From: Virgisporangium aliadipatigenens | GTDB lineage: Bacteria; Actinomycetota; Actinomycetes; Mycobacteriales; Micromonosporaceae | DNA: 64,000 bases | Reading direction: 5' to 3' | Assembly: GCF_016863615.1 (NCBI RefSeq) | Contig: NZ_BOPF01000020.1 | Location: forward strand, 124,001-188,000 | Shown here: in pieces, positions 40,450 through 49,388 of the stretch | Numbering within the stretch: the stretch's first letter is position 1 | Layout of the letters: the number at the start of each line of letters is the position of its first letter | Position numbers and translations under genes: made by a program | Notes under the pieces: model-generated | Seen by the model: only the letters and a program-made list of their open reading frames with translations | Database searches by the model: none | What the model was told of the DNA's origin: nothing

Positions 40450-42450
40450 CTAGACCAGTCCCCCCATGGCGGGGTCGCTGATGCTCTCCGCGCCGTCCTC
40501 CAGGTGCCCCGCGTAGCGGAACAGCTCGTCGGCGGCCGTCAGCGTCAGGTCGTACCAGCCCTTCACCCGGGCCGTGGAGAAGCGTTCGGTGCGGGTCCCG
40601 CCGGGGCGCAGCGGGACGCGGGTGGTCCGCGACGTGTAACGGTCCACAATGGACACCTCGACGCGCTTCCCGCTGCGGTTGCGGATCTCCAGGACCACGT
40701 CGCGGCGCTCGTAGCGGGCCCGCACCTCGATCGTCGCGCGGGACACGAACCGGCGGTGGAAGCCGTTCGGGCCGTAGACGGAGAGGTCCCCGTCGAAGGT
40801 GTCGCGCAGGCGCCTGCCCGGCTCGACGGTGTAGGTGCGCGGCGGCCCGGCGGAACGGACGTGGAAGACCGCGGCGGCCGTTCCGGAGTTGGCCAGTTCC
40901 AGGGTGAACGCGCCGTCGGCGTGCAGCGTGTACGGGAGCGCGCGGGCGGGCCGGACGCCCTTCTCCTGTGCGGGCAGCCGCGGGTCGGCCGGCGGAACGG
41001 GCACCTCGTCGGGCCGGCGGGTCAGGTCGGCGGGTTTCAGGTCGTCGGTGTCGGGCAGCCGCACCGGATGCGCCCGGTTGGGGGTGCGGAAGTCGAACGC
41101 GCTCGTCAGGTCGCCGACGACGGCGCGGCGCCACGGGGTGATGTTCGACTCGACGAGGTCCGGCCGCCCGGTGGCGAACCGCGCCTCCAGGAAGCGGATC
41201 AGCGACGTGTGGTCGAACACCTGCGAGTTGACGTAGCCGCCCCGGGTCCACGGCGAGACGACGATCATCGGCACCCGAACACCCAGACCGTACGGCCCGG
41301 CGGAGTGCGCGGCGTCACCGGGGAAGATCTCGTCCGTGGTGTCCACTGTGGACAGGCCCTGGGCGCGCGAGCGCGGCGGGGTCGGCGGCACCAGATGGTC
41401 GAAGAAGCCGCCCTCCTCGTCGTACGTGACGAACAGCGCCATCCGGCTCCACACCGCCGGGTTCGACGCGAGGATGTCGACGACCTGCGACAGATACCAG
41501 GCGCCGTAGCCGGGCTCCCAGTTCGGGTGCTCGGTGTAGGCCTCCGGCGCGACGATCCACGAGACCGCGGGGAGTCTGCCGGCGGCCACGTCGGCGCGGA
41601 AATCGGCGAGCAGCCGTTCCGGGGCGCGGCCCTGCGTGTTCACCTCGGTGCCGGTCTTCGCGCGGTCGGCGAGCGGCTGACCGGCGACGGCGTTCCGGTA
41701 CTGATGGAAGTAGAGCAGCGAGTTGTCGCCGTAGTTGCCGATGAACGGGTCCCGCGTCCAGCCCCAGGAGCCCTGTGCCGTCAGGCCGAGGCCCACGTCC
41801 TGGTAGATCTTCCAGGGGATGCCGGCGCGTTCGAGGCGTTCGGGGTAGGTGGACCAGTCGTAGCCGGCCTCGGCGTTGGTGATGACCGGGCCGCCGCCGG
41901 TGCCGTCGTTGCCGACCCAGCCGCTCCACATGTGGTACCGGTTGGGGTCGGTCGGGCCGAGCAGCGAGCAGAAGTAGTTGTCGCAGACGGTGAACGCGTC
42001 GGCCAGCGCGAAGTGGTACGGCAGGTCGCGACGCGTGTGGTGGGTCATCGTCGTGACGCCCTTGTTCGGCACCCAGCGGTCGTGGTTGCCGTCGTTCCAC
42101 GCGGCGTGCGTGTCGTTCCAGCCGTGCGGCGGGTCCGGGAGGAACGTCTGCCCCAGATCCCGGACCGGCGGCCGGAACGGCAGGACGCCGTCCTGGTGCC
42201 ACACGCTCTGCCCGGACGGGAGCGTCACCGGGTGCGGGTCGGCGAAGCCGCGCACGCCACGCATGGTGCCGAAGTAGTGGTCGAACGACCGGTTCTCCTG
42301 CATGAGGAAGACGACGTGCTCGACGTCGCGGATCGAGCCGGAACGGTTGTTCGCCGGGATCGCCAGCGCCCTGTCCAGGTCGGGCAGGGCACCGGCGACC
42401 GCCGGCACACCGAGCATCTGCAGAAAGGCGCGGCGGTCGATATTCGTCAC
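40450..42450 (-). CDS. plcC: Phospholipase C, phosphocholine-type
   Basis: 666 residues of the acid-phosphatase-like PLC family. It begins NIDRRAFLQML, a short twin-arginine signal, so it is exported folded. The family motifs are clear: HVVFLMQENRSFDHYFGT, the D/N-rich metal region NDGNHDRW, MTHHTRRDLPYHFALADAFT, and later VTYDEEGGFFDH. Two C-terminal segments (about 470-660) are the beta-sandwich DUF756-type repeats of this family. It should split phosphatidylcholine or sphingomyelin outside the cell. One copy of TCCACTGTGGA lies in the gene at 41342. Confidence 0.93.
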   Translation of the reverse strand: MTNIDRRAFLQMLGVPAVAGALPDLDRALAIPANNRSGSIRDVEHVVFLMQENRSFDHYFGTMRGVRGFADPHPVTLPSGQSVWHQDGVLPFRPPVRDLGQTFLPDPPHGWNDTHAAWNDGNHDRWVPNKGVTTMTHHTRRDLPYHFALADAFTVCDNYFCSLLGPTDPNRYHMWSGWVGNDGTGGGPVITNAEAGYDWSTYPERLERAGIPWKIYQDVGLGLTAQGSWGWTRDPFIGNYGDNSLLYFHQYRNAVAGQPLADRAKTGTEVNTQGRAPERLLADFRADVAAGRLPAVSWIVAPEAYTEHPNWEPGYGAWYLSQVVDILASNPAVWSRMALFVTYDEEGGFFDHLVPPTPPRSRAQGLSTVDTTDEIFPGDAAHSAGPYGLGVRVPMIVVSPWTRGGYVNSQVFDHTSLIRFLEARFATGRPDLVESNITPWRRAVVGDLTSAFDFRTPNRAHPVRLPDTDDLKPADLTRRPDEVPVPPADPRLPAQEKGVRPARALPYTLHADGAFTLELANSGTAAAVFHVRSAGPPRTYTVEPGRRLRDTFDGDLSVYGPNGFHRRFVSRATIEVRARYERRDVVLEIRNRSGKRVEVSIVDRYTSRTTRVPLRPGGTRTERFSTARVKGWYDLTLTAADELFRYAGHLEDGAESISDPAMGGLV
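41342..41352. repeat. TCCACWGTGGA palindrome, copy 7
   Basis: TCCACTGTGGA in the phospholipase gene; on the coding strand it gives Ser-Thr-Val-Asp. A variant (TCCACAATGGA) is at about 40643 in the same gene. Confidence 0.9.
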
Positions 42451-42475
42451 GGCTGCGGACTCTAGGCCCGCGACG

Positions 42476-43231
42476 TTAGGGCAGGCGGAACAGTTGGTAG
42501 CGCCCCACCGTCTCGAAGCCGACCCTCCGGTACACGGGTTCGCCCTCGCTGCCCGCCTGCAGGGTGGCGAGGCGCCGGCCGGACTCCCGGGTGATCCGCA
42601 GCGCCTCGAGCACGAGCGTGGTCGCGATGCCGCGCCGCCGGTGCTCCCGGGCGGTGGCGATGTTGTACAGCCCTCCGACGTCGGTGCGCAGCGACAGCAG
42701 GCAGGCGCCGACGATGCGGCCGTCGACCACGCCGGCGAGGCGCACGAAGTCCGGGCCGTCCAGTTCCAGTTCGCGCTCGACGATGGGCCGCTGATCGCCG
42801 GTGAAGCCCATCTGGGTGGAGACCAGGGCGACGAACTCCTCCGTCTGGGCGCGGCCTTCCACCCGCTGGATCTTCAGGTCGTCGGGCGGCGCGGAGGGCG
42901 CGGACGGCGCGGCGTTCGTCACGTCGATGCCCATGATCGACATGTAGGTGAGGTGCTCGGCGCCGTGCGCCAGCAGGCCCTCGGCGGTGCCCGGGTCGCT
43001 GTCGGCGGCGACCCACCAGGCCCAGCGCGCGCCGTCGAGCCGCCGCTTCGCCTCCCCGATCGCCTCCGGGAGCGGCCGGTCGCGGAGGCGCAGCACGCCG
43101 TTGAACAGGGGTTGGGTGATGCCGGTGCGGTAGATCGGCAGCGCCGAGTCGGGACCGACGCCGGACCGGTCCCAGGAGGCCCAGTAGTGGCGGTTCGCCG
43201 CGAGGTGCGGTTCGAGATCGTGCAGGTTCAT
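42476..43231 (-). CDS. GNAT-family acetyltransferase
   Basis: 251 residues. The C-terminal half has a GNAT core: VVDGRIVGACLLSL, then the acetyl-CoA pyrophosphate loop REHRRRGIATTLV. The N-terminal half is a less conserved, partly helical domain, so this is a two-domain GNAT. The substrate is unknown. The ATG at 43231 lies four bases after the stop of the ECF sigma gene on the same strand and has GAGGG before it; the two are probably one transcript. Confidence 0.87.
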   Translation of the reverse strand: MNLHDLEPHLAANRHYWASWDRSGVGPDSALPIYRTGITQPLFNGVLRLRDRPLPEAIGEAKRRLDGARWAWWVAADSDPGTAEGLLAHGAEHLTYMSIMGIDVTNAAPSAPSAPPDDLKIQRVEGRAQTEEFVALVSTQMGFTGDQRPIVERELELDGPDFVRLAGVVDGRIVGACLLSLRTDVGGLYNIATAREHRRRGIATTLVLEALRITRESGRRLATLQAGSEGEPVYRRVGFETVGRYQLFRLP

Positions 43232-43235
43232 GCCC

Positions 43236-44159
43236 TCAGGACACGCGCCGGTCGGTGGAAGTTCGGTCGGCGTAGATGAGGCGTACGTCACGCACCAGGC
43301 CGTCCCGCTCGCGCAGCAGCCACGTGGCGGCGGGCGGGCAGTGCTCGGGATCCTCGGGCGGGTTGACGAAGTCGTTCTCCCAGACGGTCACGTCGGGGCC
43401 GACCACGACGCCGGTCACCCGGTAGGTGACGCCGTCGGCGTAGTCGAGCGCGGCGGCCCCCAGCAGGGCGCCGATGCCGCGCGTGCGCCGCCCGCCGGAC
43501 CAGTCCATGGCCACGTCGTCGGCCCAGCGGTCGTAGACGGTCGGGTCCGGGCCGAGCCCGGAAAGGACCGACGCGGCCTCCGCGTACCGTTCGCTCGCGA
43601 GGGCCCCCGCGCAGCCGTACCGGTCGTTCTCCGTTTCCGGGAGAACATCCGTGAGCTGCCGCCGCGCTTCACTGAGTCGACTGCGCACGGTACCCACCGG
43701 GATGCCGCACAGTGCGGCGATCTGCTCGTAGGAGTTGCGTTCGGTGAACCAGCGCAGCATCGCCACCTGGCGCACGGCCGGCGACAGCCGGCCCACGGCG
43801 TGCCGGATCCAGTCCCGCTGGACGCTGCGCTCGATGCGTTCGGCCGGCCCGTCGTGCGGGTCCTCGAGGGCCGCGAAGTCCAGGCCGGACGGGACGGCGG
43901 GCCGCTTGCGGAGGCTGTTGCGGCAGGTGTTGCGCACGATGGCGTGCAGCCACGGCCGAACGGCCGCCGGGTCGCGCAGCTCGCCGATGCGCGTGAGCGC
44001 GACGACCGCGGCGTCCTGGCAGGCGTCCTCGGCGTCCGGGCCGTGGCCGAGGATCCCGTGCGCCACGGCGCGCATGCCCGCGTAGTGCTGGGCGAACAGC
44101 AGCGCGAAGCCGTGCGGGTCGCCGTTCTGGGCGGCGCGGGTCTCGTCGACGAGCAGCAT
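43236..44159 (-). CDS. ECF sigma factor with C-terminal SnoaL-like extension
   Basis: 307 residues. Region 2 is AGMRAVAHGILGHGPDAEDACQ ... RPWLHAIVRN. Region 4 is LSPAVRQVAMLRWFTERNSYEQIAALCGIPVGTVRSRLSEA. After about residue 180 comes an extra domain with VYDRWADDVAMDWSGGRR and similar, matching SnoaL/NTF2-like extensions of ECF41/ECF56-type sigma factors, in which the extension rather than a separate anti-sigma controls activity. No anti-sigma gene is beside it. A GNAT gene is next in the operon. Confidence 0.9.
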   Translation of the reverse strand: MLLVDETRAAQNGDPHGFALLFAQHYAGMRAVAHGILGHGPDAEDACQDAAVVALTRIGELRDPAAVRPWLHAIVRNTCRNSLRKRPAVPSGLDFAALEDPHDGPAERIERSVQRDWIRHAVGRLSPAVRQVAMLRWFTERNSYEQIAALCGIPVGTVRSRLSEARRQLTDVLPETENDRYGCAGALASERYAEAASVLSGLGPDPTVYDRWADDVAMDWSGGRRTRGIGALLGAAALDYADGVTYRVTGVVVGPDVTVWENDFVNPPEDPEHCPPAATWLLRERDGLVRDVRLIYADRTSTDRRVS

Positions 44160-44206
44160 GACCGAAGGCTACCCAGGGGCGGCCGGGATGCCGGCGGGGC
44201 GTTCGC

Positions 44207-46060
44207 TCAGGCGGGGATGCCGTCGCGGAGAAAACCGGCGGCGTGCTCGTTGCCGTGCTCGGCGAAGAAGTCCGCGATGTCGCCGATCGCCTCGGCACCG
44301 TCGCGTTCGACCGCCATGCGCAGGTGGTCGGCGGCCTGGCCGGTGTCGCCGCGTTCGTGCAGCAGCGCCGCCAACAGCGCGTGCGCGACGTCGACCCCGC
44401 CGTCGATGGCCTGCCGGCAGTCCTCCTCCGCCTCCTCCAGTTCGCCGCGCCGGGCGTGCAGCAGGCCGAGGCTGCCCAGCGCGTCCACGTGGCCCGCGTC
44501 GACGGCCCGACGGAAGAGCCCCTCGGCGCGCTCCAGGTCACCCGACTCGAACGTCAGCTCCCCGAGCCCCACCAGCGCCCCGGTGTCACCGGAACGGATC
44601 GCGCGCCGGTACCAGTCCGCGGCCTCGCGGGTGTGCCCGCCGATCCACTCGCGCAGCCCCAGCAGGCCCATCGCGTCGGTGTTGCCGGCGTCGGCCGCGC
44701 GCCGGTACAGCGCCTCGGCGGCCGCCGTCTCGCCGCGTTCGGCCAGCAGCATGCCGAGCGTGACCATCGCGCCGTCGTCGCCGGCGTCGACCGCGCGGCG
44801 GTAGCACTCCTCGGCGCGTTCGAGCTCGCCGAGATCGGCGTGCAGGGAGCCGAGCGGGAGCAGGCCGCTGCGGTGGCCGTGTTCGATCGCCAGCTGGTAC
44901 GCCGTCTGCGCGCCCGGCACGTCCCCGCTCGCGGCCCGCACGTGCCCCACGTCCAGCCACGCCTCGGTGCAACCGGCGCCGGCCGCCTGCCGGTACAGCG
45001 TCTCCGCCTCGTGCAGCGCGCCGGCCGTCTCCAGGTTGTACGCCCGGCTGATCCACACGTTGATCGCGCGCGCGGTCAGGTCGGTCCCGCCGGGCGGTTC
45101 CGGCCCGACGGCGGCGGTCGGCTCGGCGACGTCCTCCTCGGCGGCGTGCTCCAGCAGAAGATCGGCCAGGTCGAGCGAGTGGGTGCGCCAGTTCAGGGCG
45201 GGGCCCTTGCGCATCTCGTCGAGGTGCAGCCGGCGGGCCGCCTCGACCACCCCGTCGGCGTCCAGCAGCCGCGACAGCGCCGGTGCGCCGGCGACGTCCA
45301 GGCACAGCACCCCGTGTTCGGCGCGCGACGCGTGGGCCCACGGCACCCGCTCCTGGAACCGCTCGACGGTCCCCCACCGCGCGATGACGGTGGGCAGGTC
45401 GACGTGCACGGTGATCGGCGTGCGGGCGGCGTCCCCGTCGGCCGCACCCACCCGCAGCGTCTCCGTCGCGTGCACCGAGACGCTCAGCAGGTCCGGTCCG
45501 GTGCCCACGGTCCAGTAGTGCAGCTCCGTGCGCCGCGGGAACGGGATGGTGCCCAGCACGTAGCGCCGCAGCACCGGCACCAGTCCGGCGAGGTCCGGGC
45601 GGCCGTCCTCGGCACCGGTGTGCACCGGCGGCGCGGAGGCGAGCCAGCGCTCCTGTTCGACCGGTGGGACGAGGTGGTCGAAGTCGCTCGCGCCCAGCCG
45701 GCCGGCGGCGTGCACCACGTGGCGCAGCCGCAGGTCGCCGTCCTCGAGCCGCCGGATCAGGGCGCGTTCGGCCTCGTCCAACTCCGCGCGCGGCACCCGC
45801 CAGAACAGCACCTCGACGATGTCGGCGTAGGTGTCGCGATGCGCGGCGAACCGCACCACCACATCGACGGCCTGGCCCACGTAGTACTCGCCGTCGGCGA
45901 AGACGAGCACGTAGATCCCGCACCGCCCGCGGCTCCTCGACACCAGGTGCGCGAGGGTGCGCAGGCCGCCGACGGCGAGCCGTTCGACCGTCGCGCCGGG
46001 ATCGAGCGCGGTGATCTCCCGGATGACGTCAGAGGTGCTCGAACACGCCGGTTCCGCCAT
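44207..46060 (-). CDS. GIY-YIG-like domain fused to Sel1/TPR repeats
   Basis: 617 residues. Near residue 48 the segment CGIYVLVFADGEYYVGQAVDVVVRFAAHR has the GIY, the YVG and the Arg and His of a GIY-YIG nuclease domain. A middle domain of about 200 residues is unrecognised (LHYWTVGTGPDLLSVSV). From about 350 to 600 there are seven or more Sel1-like repeats of about 36 residues (AEALYRRAADAGNTDAMGLLG and variants). The Glu expected later in GIY-YIG may be in LDEAERALI. A nuclease-plus-repeat protein could be a defence or repair factor; this is inference. Confidence 0.75.
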   Translation of the reverse strand: MAEPACSSTSDVIREITALDPGATVERLAVGGLRTLAHLVSRSRGRCGIYVLVFADGEYYVGQAVDVVVRFAAHRDTYADIVEVLFWRVPRAELDEAERALIRRLEDGDLRLRHVVHAAGRLGASDFDHLVPPVEQERWLASAPPVHTGAEDGRPDLAGLVPVLRRYVLGTIPFPRRTELHYWTVGTGPDLLSVSVHATETLRVGAADGDAARTPITVHVDLPTVIARWGTVERFQERVPWAHASRAEHGVLCLDVAGAPALSRLLDADGVVEAARRLHLDEMRKGPALNWRTHSLDLADLLLEHAAEEDVAEPTAAVGPEPPGGTDLTARAINVWISRAYNLETAGALHEAETLYRQAAGAGCTEAWLDVGHVRAASGDVPGAQTAYQLAIEHGHRSGLLPLGSLHADLGELERAEECYRRAVDAGDDGAMVTLGMLLAERGETAAAEALYRRAADAGNTDAMGLLGLREWIGGHTREAADWYRRAIRSGDTGALVGLGELTFESGDLERAEGLFRRAVDAGHVDALGSLGLLHARRGELEEAEEDCRQAIDGGVDVAHALLAALLHERGDTGQAADHLRMAVERDGAEAIGDIADFFAEHGNEHAAGFLRDGIPA

Positions 46061-46122
46061 GACGCGACACTAGCCACGGCTCCGGCGGGGCCGGTTCATT
46101 CCACGCCGTTTGCACCCGAACG

Positions 46123-46163
46123 GCGCGAGCGCCGGCACCCGTGGGGGTGACCGACGCTCGCGC
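46123..46163. terminator. Terminator after the secreted subtilisin gene
   Basis: GCGCGAGCG at 46123-46131 pairs with CGCTCGCGC at 46155-46163, with smaller pairing inside. It lies just past the stop of the leftward subtilisin gene and before the start of the next leftward gene. Confidence 0.65.
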
Positions 46164-46181
46164 ATCCGGGGAGGAGGGTGA

Positions 46182-47363
46182 TCAGAACGTGGTGATGTTG
46201 AGCAGCTTGTTCGGCGAGCCCTTCGGGTCCGTCACCTTCCCGGCGGTGGCGCCGTTGACGAGGGCGTCGCGCACCTGGGCCGGGGTGGCGGTCGGGTGGC
46301 CCGACAGGTACACGGCGATCGCGCCGGCGACGTGCGGGGTGGCCATCGAGGTGCCGGACATCTTGCCGGTGGAGGTGGTGGAGTTCCTGGTCGAGGAGAG
46401 GATGCCCACGCCGGGGGCGAACAGGTCGACGCACGAGCCGTAGTTGGAGAACGAGGCGCGGCGGTCGGCGCTGTCGGTGGCGCCCACGGTGATCGCCTCG
46501 GCGGTGCGGGCCGGGGAGACGGTGCAGGCGTTCTTGTTCTCGTTGCCGGCGGCGACGGCGTAGGTGATCCCGGCCGCGATCGACTTCTTGACGGCCGCGT
46601 CGAGGGCGGCGGAGGTGGTGCCGCCGAGGGACATGTTCACGACGGCCGGCTTCTTGGCGTTCTTGGTGACCCAGTCGACCCCGGCGATGATGGCCGAGTA
46701 GGAGCCCGAACCCTGGCAGTTCAGCACCCGCACGGCGACGATCTTCGCGGCCTTCGCCACGCCGTAGGTGCTGCCGGCGACGGTTCCGGCGACGTGGGTG
46801 CCGTGGCCCTGGCAGTCGCCGGCGTCGGCGTCCTTGTCGATGAAGTCGTAGCCGCTGGTGGCGCGGCCGGCGAACTCCGCGTGGTTGAGGCGCACGCCGG
46901 TGTCGACGACGTAGGCGGTCACGTTCGCGGCGGTGTTCGGGTAGGTGTAGGCGCCGGTCAGGGGCAGGTTCGGCTGGTCGATGCGGTCCAGGCCCCAGGT
47001 GGCGCCGGCCTGGGTGGCGGCGGCGGTCAGGGCCACCTGGCGGTCCTGCTCGACACCGGCGACGGCCGGATCGGCGGCCAGCCGCTTCGCGGCCTTCTCC
47101 GACAGGGTGGCGGTGAAGCCGGTGGCCAGCTCGGTGTCGACCGTGGCGCCGAAGCGGGCGGCCAACGCGCGGCCGCCGGTGACGCCGTCCTTCAGCGTCA
47201 CGATGTAGGAGTCCTTGATGGCGCCTGCCGCGTTGGCGTTCGCGATCGCACCCTCGGCCGGGGCGGCCTGTGCGGCGCCGGCGCCCACGAACAGGGCGAC
47301 GATCGCGGCGGTGCCGGCGACGACGAGGGACTTGACGGCGAGGTGTGCGGCAGAGGTACGCAT
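46182..47363 (-). CDS. Secreted S8 subtilisin-family protease
   Basis: 393 residues. A signal peptide (about 1-36, [17 protein letters not shown]...) is followed by an inhibitor-I9-type propeptide ([10 protein letters not shown]). The catalytic domain has the full triad: Asp in [11 protein letters not shown], His in [10 protein letters not shown] and Ser in [13 protein letters not shown]. It is of normal length for an extracellular streptogrisin-independent serine protease. The chosen start is the ATG at 47363 next to the signal peptide; the upstream open frame contains noncoding sequence and a hairpin. No partner genes are adjacent. Confidence 0.93.
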   Translation of the reverse strand: MRTSAAHLAVKSLVVAGTAAIVALFVGAGAAQAAPAEGAIANANAAGAIKDSYIVTLKDGVTGGRALAARFGATVDTELATGFTATLSEKAAKRLAADPAVAGVEQDRQVALTAAATQAGATWGLDRIDQPNLPLTGAYTYPNTAANVTAYVVDTGVRLNHAEFAGRATSGYDFIDKDADAGDCQGHGTHVAGTVAGSTYGVAKAAKIVAVRVLNCQGSGSYSAIIAGVDWVTKNAKKPAVVNMSLGGTTSAALDAAVKKSIAAGITYAVAAGNENKNACTVSPARTAEAITVGATDSADRRASFSNYGSCVDLFAPGVGILSSTRNSTTSTGKMSGTSMATPHVAGAIAVYLSGHPTATPAQVRDALVNGATAGKVTDPKGSPNKLLNITTF

Positions 47364-47514
47364 GCCGAGAAGATTGCGGAGGCTCGAGAGCGCCCCCGGG
47401 ACCCGACCGGTTGCCGCCCGGTAGCCCACCCCCCGAAGACCCCACACAACCGCTCTGAGCTGCGAAAACAGTCCGGTTGCCGGTCGGTTGCGGCACTCGC
47501 GCAGCCGGGGGGTG

Positions 47515-47586
47515 GATCTTGACGGGCGGTAGCTCATGCGGGTTTTTCCGCCCGCTGACCTACATACCCGACCGCCCGTCAAGATC
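47515..47586. repeat. Inverted repeat between subtilisin and Panacea-Fic genes
   Basis: GATCTTGACGGGCGGT (47515-47530) is exactly complementary to ACCGCCCGTCAAGATC (47571-47586), and GCGGG/CCCGC pairs inside the loop. The interval 47364-47726 has no gene; this inverted repeat is its main content. It could end stray transcription before the toxin-antitoxin operon. Confidence 0.7.
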
Positions 47587-47726
47587 GCCGATCCACTCCC
47601 AGCCGGTCGAACATGCGTCCTATCGGCGCGGGTTGTGCACGGTAGGATCGGTGGATCGGGCGACACGCCGAAGACCGGCCCGGTCGATCATGGCGGCTGT
47701 CCTACTCTTCGACGGGAGGAGGTGCC

Positions 47727-48314
47727 ATGTCCAACGTGCACGATGTCGCCGCCGCCGTGCTTCAACGCCTGGGTCCGATGACCGCGATGAAGCTGGAGAA
47801 GCTGGTCTATTACTGCCAGTGCTGGCACCTCGCGCACCATCGCACCCGTCTGTTTCCGGAAACCATCGAGGCGTGGCGGCAGGGGCCCGTTGTGCCGGAG
47901 CTGTACCGCCGGCATCGGGGTCAGTACTCGATTTCCACGTGGCCGCAGGGCAGCCAGGAGACATTGGCGGCGGACGAGGTAGCCACCGTCGACTGGGTCG
48001 TCGCGCGGTACGGCGATTTCACGCCGGTCGAGCTGTCCCGCATGACGCACAACGAGTTGCCGTGGCGGGCCGCTCGCGGGGCGTTGCCGGACAGTGCCGG
48101 TAGCGACGAGCCGATCCGCACCGACATCATCGAGATGTTCTACTCGCGGCAGGTCGCCGACGTCGAAACCGCCGTCGCGCACGCGGTGTCCAATGCGGCG
48201 CTGGAAGGTGCAGACTTCGACGCGGACTGGCAGGAGCGGCTGCGGGACGTGGCTTCCGGAGAAAAGAGCGCCGACGAGCTCGTCGCCGAAGAGATCGCGC
48301 GCTTCAAGAGCTGA
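47727..48314 (+). CDS. Panacea (DUF4065) antitoxin
   Basis: 195 residues. The Panacea/SocA-like domain starts NVHDVAAAVLQRLGPMTAMKLEKLVYYCQCWHL, with the conserved KLxKLxYYxQ pattern and, later, AWRQGPVVPELYR. Panacea domains neutralise many unrelated toxins by direct binding. It lies three bases before a Fic gene, in antitoxin-toxin order, and has a strong GGGAGGAGG ribosome binding site, fitting high antitoxin production. The DNA of this pair looks less GC-rich (about 62% in one counted line), so it may have been acquired by transfer. Confidence 0.9.
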   Translation: MSNVHDVAAAVLQRLGPMTAMKLEKLVYYCQCWHLAHHRTRLFPETIEAWRQGPVVPELYRRHRGQYSISTWPQGSQETLAADEVATVDWVVARYGDFTPVELSRMTHNELPWRAARGALPDSAGSDEPIRTDIIEMFYSRQVADVETAVAHAVSNAALEGADFDADWQERLRDVASGEKSADELVAEEIARFKS

Positions 48315-48317
48315 GTC

Positions 48318-48896
48318 GTGACCGATCCCTACTGCTGGCCCGGTAGTACGTGCCTGCGAAATCGCCTCGGCATCCGCGACTCCGGCAGCCTTGCCGCGGT
48401 GGAGTTGCGGATCGTCGCCGTGCGCGACGTCGAGATCGCCCGCACGACCGTCCCGGGTGACTACAACCTGGCCCACTACAAGGCATTCCACCGGTTCCTG
48501 TTTCGTGACGTGTACGAGTGGGCGGGCGAGTCACGGACGGTGGACATCGCCAAACCGGGATCGATGTTCTGCCACTGGCGATACGTCGACGACGAGGTGA
48601 GTTCCGTGCTCGCGCAATTGATGCGCGACGGACACCTCATCGGGTACAGCCTCGAGGGCTTTCTGGAGCGCCTCGCCAACTACTACGGCGAACTCAACGC
48701 CCGGCATGCGTTCCGGGAGGGCAACGGCCGGGCGACGCGCGCGTTTCTGAGGCAGCTCGCCGCCGCGGCCGGTTTCCTCCTCGATTGGTCGGAGCTCGAC
48801 CCGGACGCCAACATCGAGGCGTGTCGGGTCAACCTGGCGACGGCGGAGACGGCACCGCTCATCAAGGTGTTGCGACCCGTCGTACGTCGGATCTAG
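48318..48896 (+). CDS. Fic/Doc-family toxin
   Basis: 192 residues. The catalytic Fic motif is HAFREGNGRATR at 130-141, matching HxFx(D/E)GNGRxxR with catalytic His130. The N-terminal part has DPYCWPGSTCLRNRLGI and FRDVYEWAGESRTVDI, usual for Fic enzymes that AMPylate proteins. I see no internal inhibitory (S/T)xxxE(G/N) helix, so control should come from the Panacea protein upstream. The gene starts with GTG three bases after the Panacea stop. Confidence 0.92.
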   Translation: MTDPYCWPGSTCLRNRLGIRDSGSLAAVELRIVAVRDVEIARTTVPGDYNLAHYKAFHRFLFRDVYEWAGESRTVDIAKPGSMFCHWRYVDDEVSSVLAQLMRDGHLIGYSLEGFLERLANYYGELNARHAFREGNGRATRAFLRQLAAAAGFLLDWSELDPDANIEACRVNLATAETAPLIKVLRPVVRRI

Positions 48897-48941
48897 CAGG
48901 GGCGACGACGCGGTGGGCGGGACCGCGCGGGCCGGCGGTGG

Positions 48942-49379
48942 TCAGTCGAGGAGCCAGGTCTGCAGCTGCCCGCCGTACGGGCTCAGCAGGAGCACCGCGA
49001 CGGCCGCGCATCCCACCGTGCCGGCCACGAGCCGGATCGACGCCCGCCGGTCTCCGGTGCGCAGGGTCGGCTTCAGGGCCGGCAGGCCGACCAGCGCGCC
49101 CAGTACCGCCAGCGGCAGGCCGAACAGCATCGTCCCCACCATGCTGAGCCCGAACACCCAGGTCAGCGGGTTGAGCAGCGAGGAGGGGCCGACCGGCGGG
49201 ACGTAGGCCTTCGGGTCGCCGTAGCGCTCCAGCCCGGGATCGGCGAGGCCGGCCCAGTCGCCGGTGCGCGCGGCGGCGCTCAGCAGCACCCCGAACCCGC
49301 CGATCAGCACCATGAGGATCACGAAGGCCTGCGCCCACGACAAGATCCGCACGCGGCGAGTGCGCACCAGGGTATCCAT
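48942..49379 (-). CDS. Small membrane protein, unknown function
   Basis: 145 residues with three hydrophobic stretches (about 13-33, 68-98, 115-135) and a short extracytoplasmic loop with GDPKAYVPPVGPSSLLNPL. Sequence similarity to a named family is not evident to me. It lies nine bases downstream of the Lrp/AsnC gene on the same strand, so it may be under its control. Confidence 0.65.
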   Translation of the reverse strand: MDTLVRTRRVRILSWAQAFVILMVLIGGFGVLLSAAARTGDWAGLADPGLERYGDPKAYVPPVGPSSLLNPLTWVFGLSMVGTMLFGLPLAVLGALVGLPALKPTLRTGDRRASIRLVAGTVGCAAVAVLLLSPYGGQLQTWLLD

Positions 49380-49388
49380 CGACGCAAC

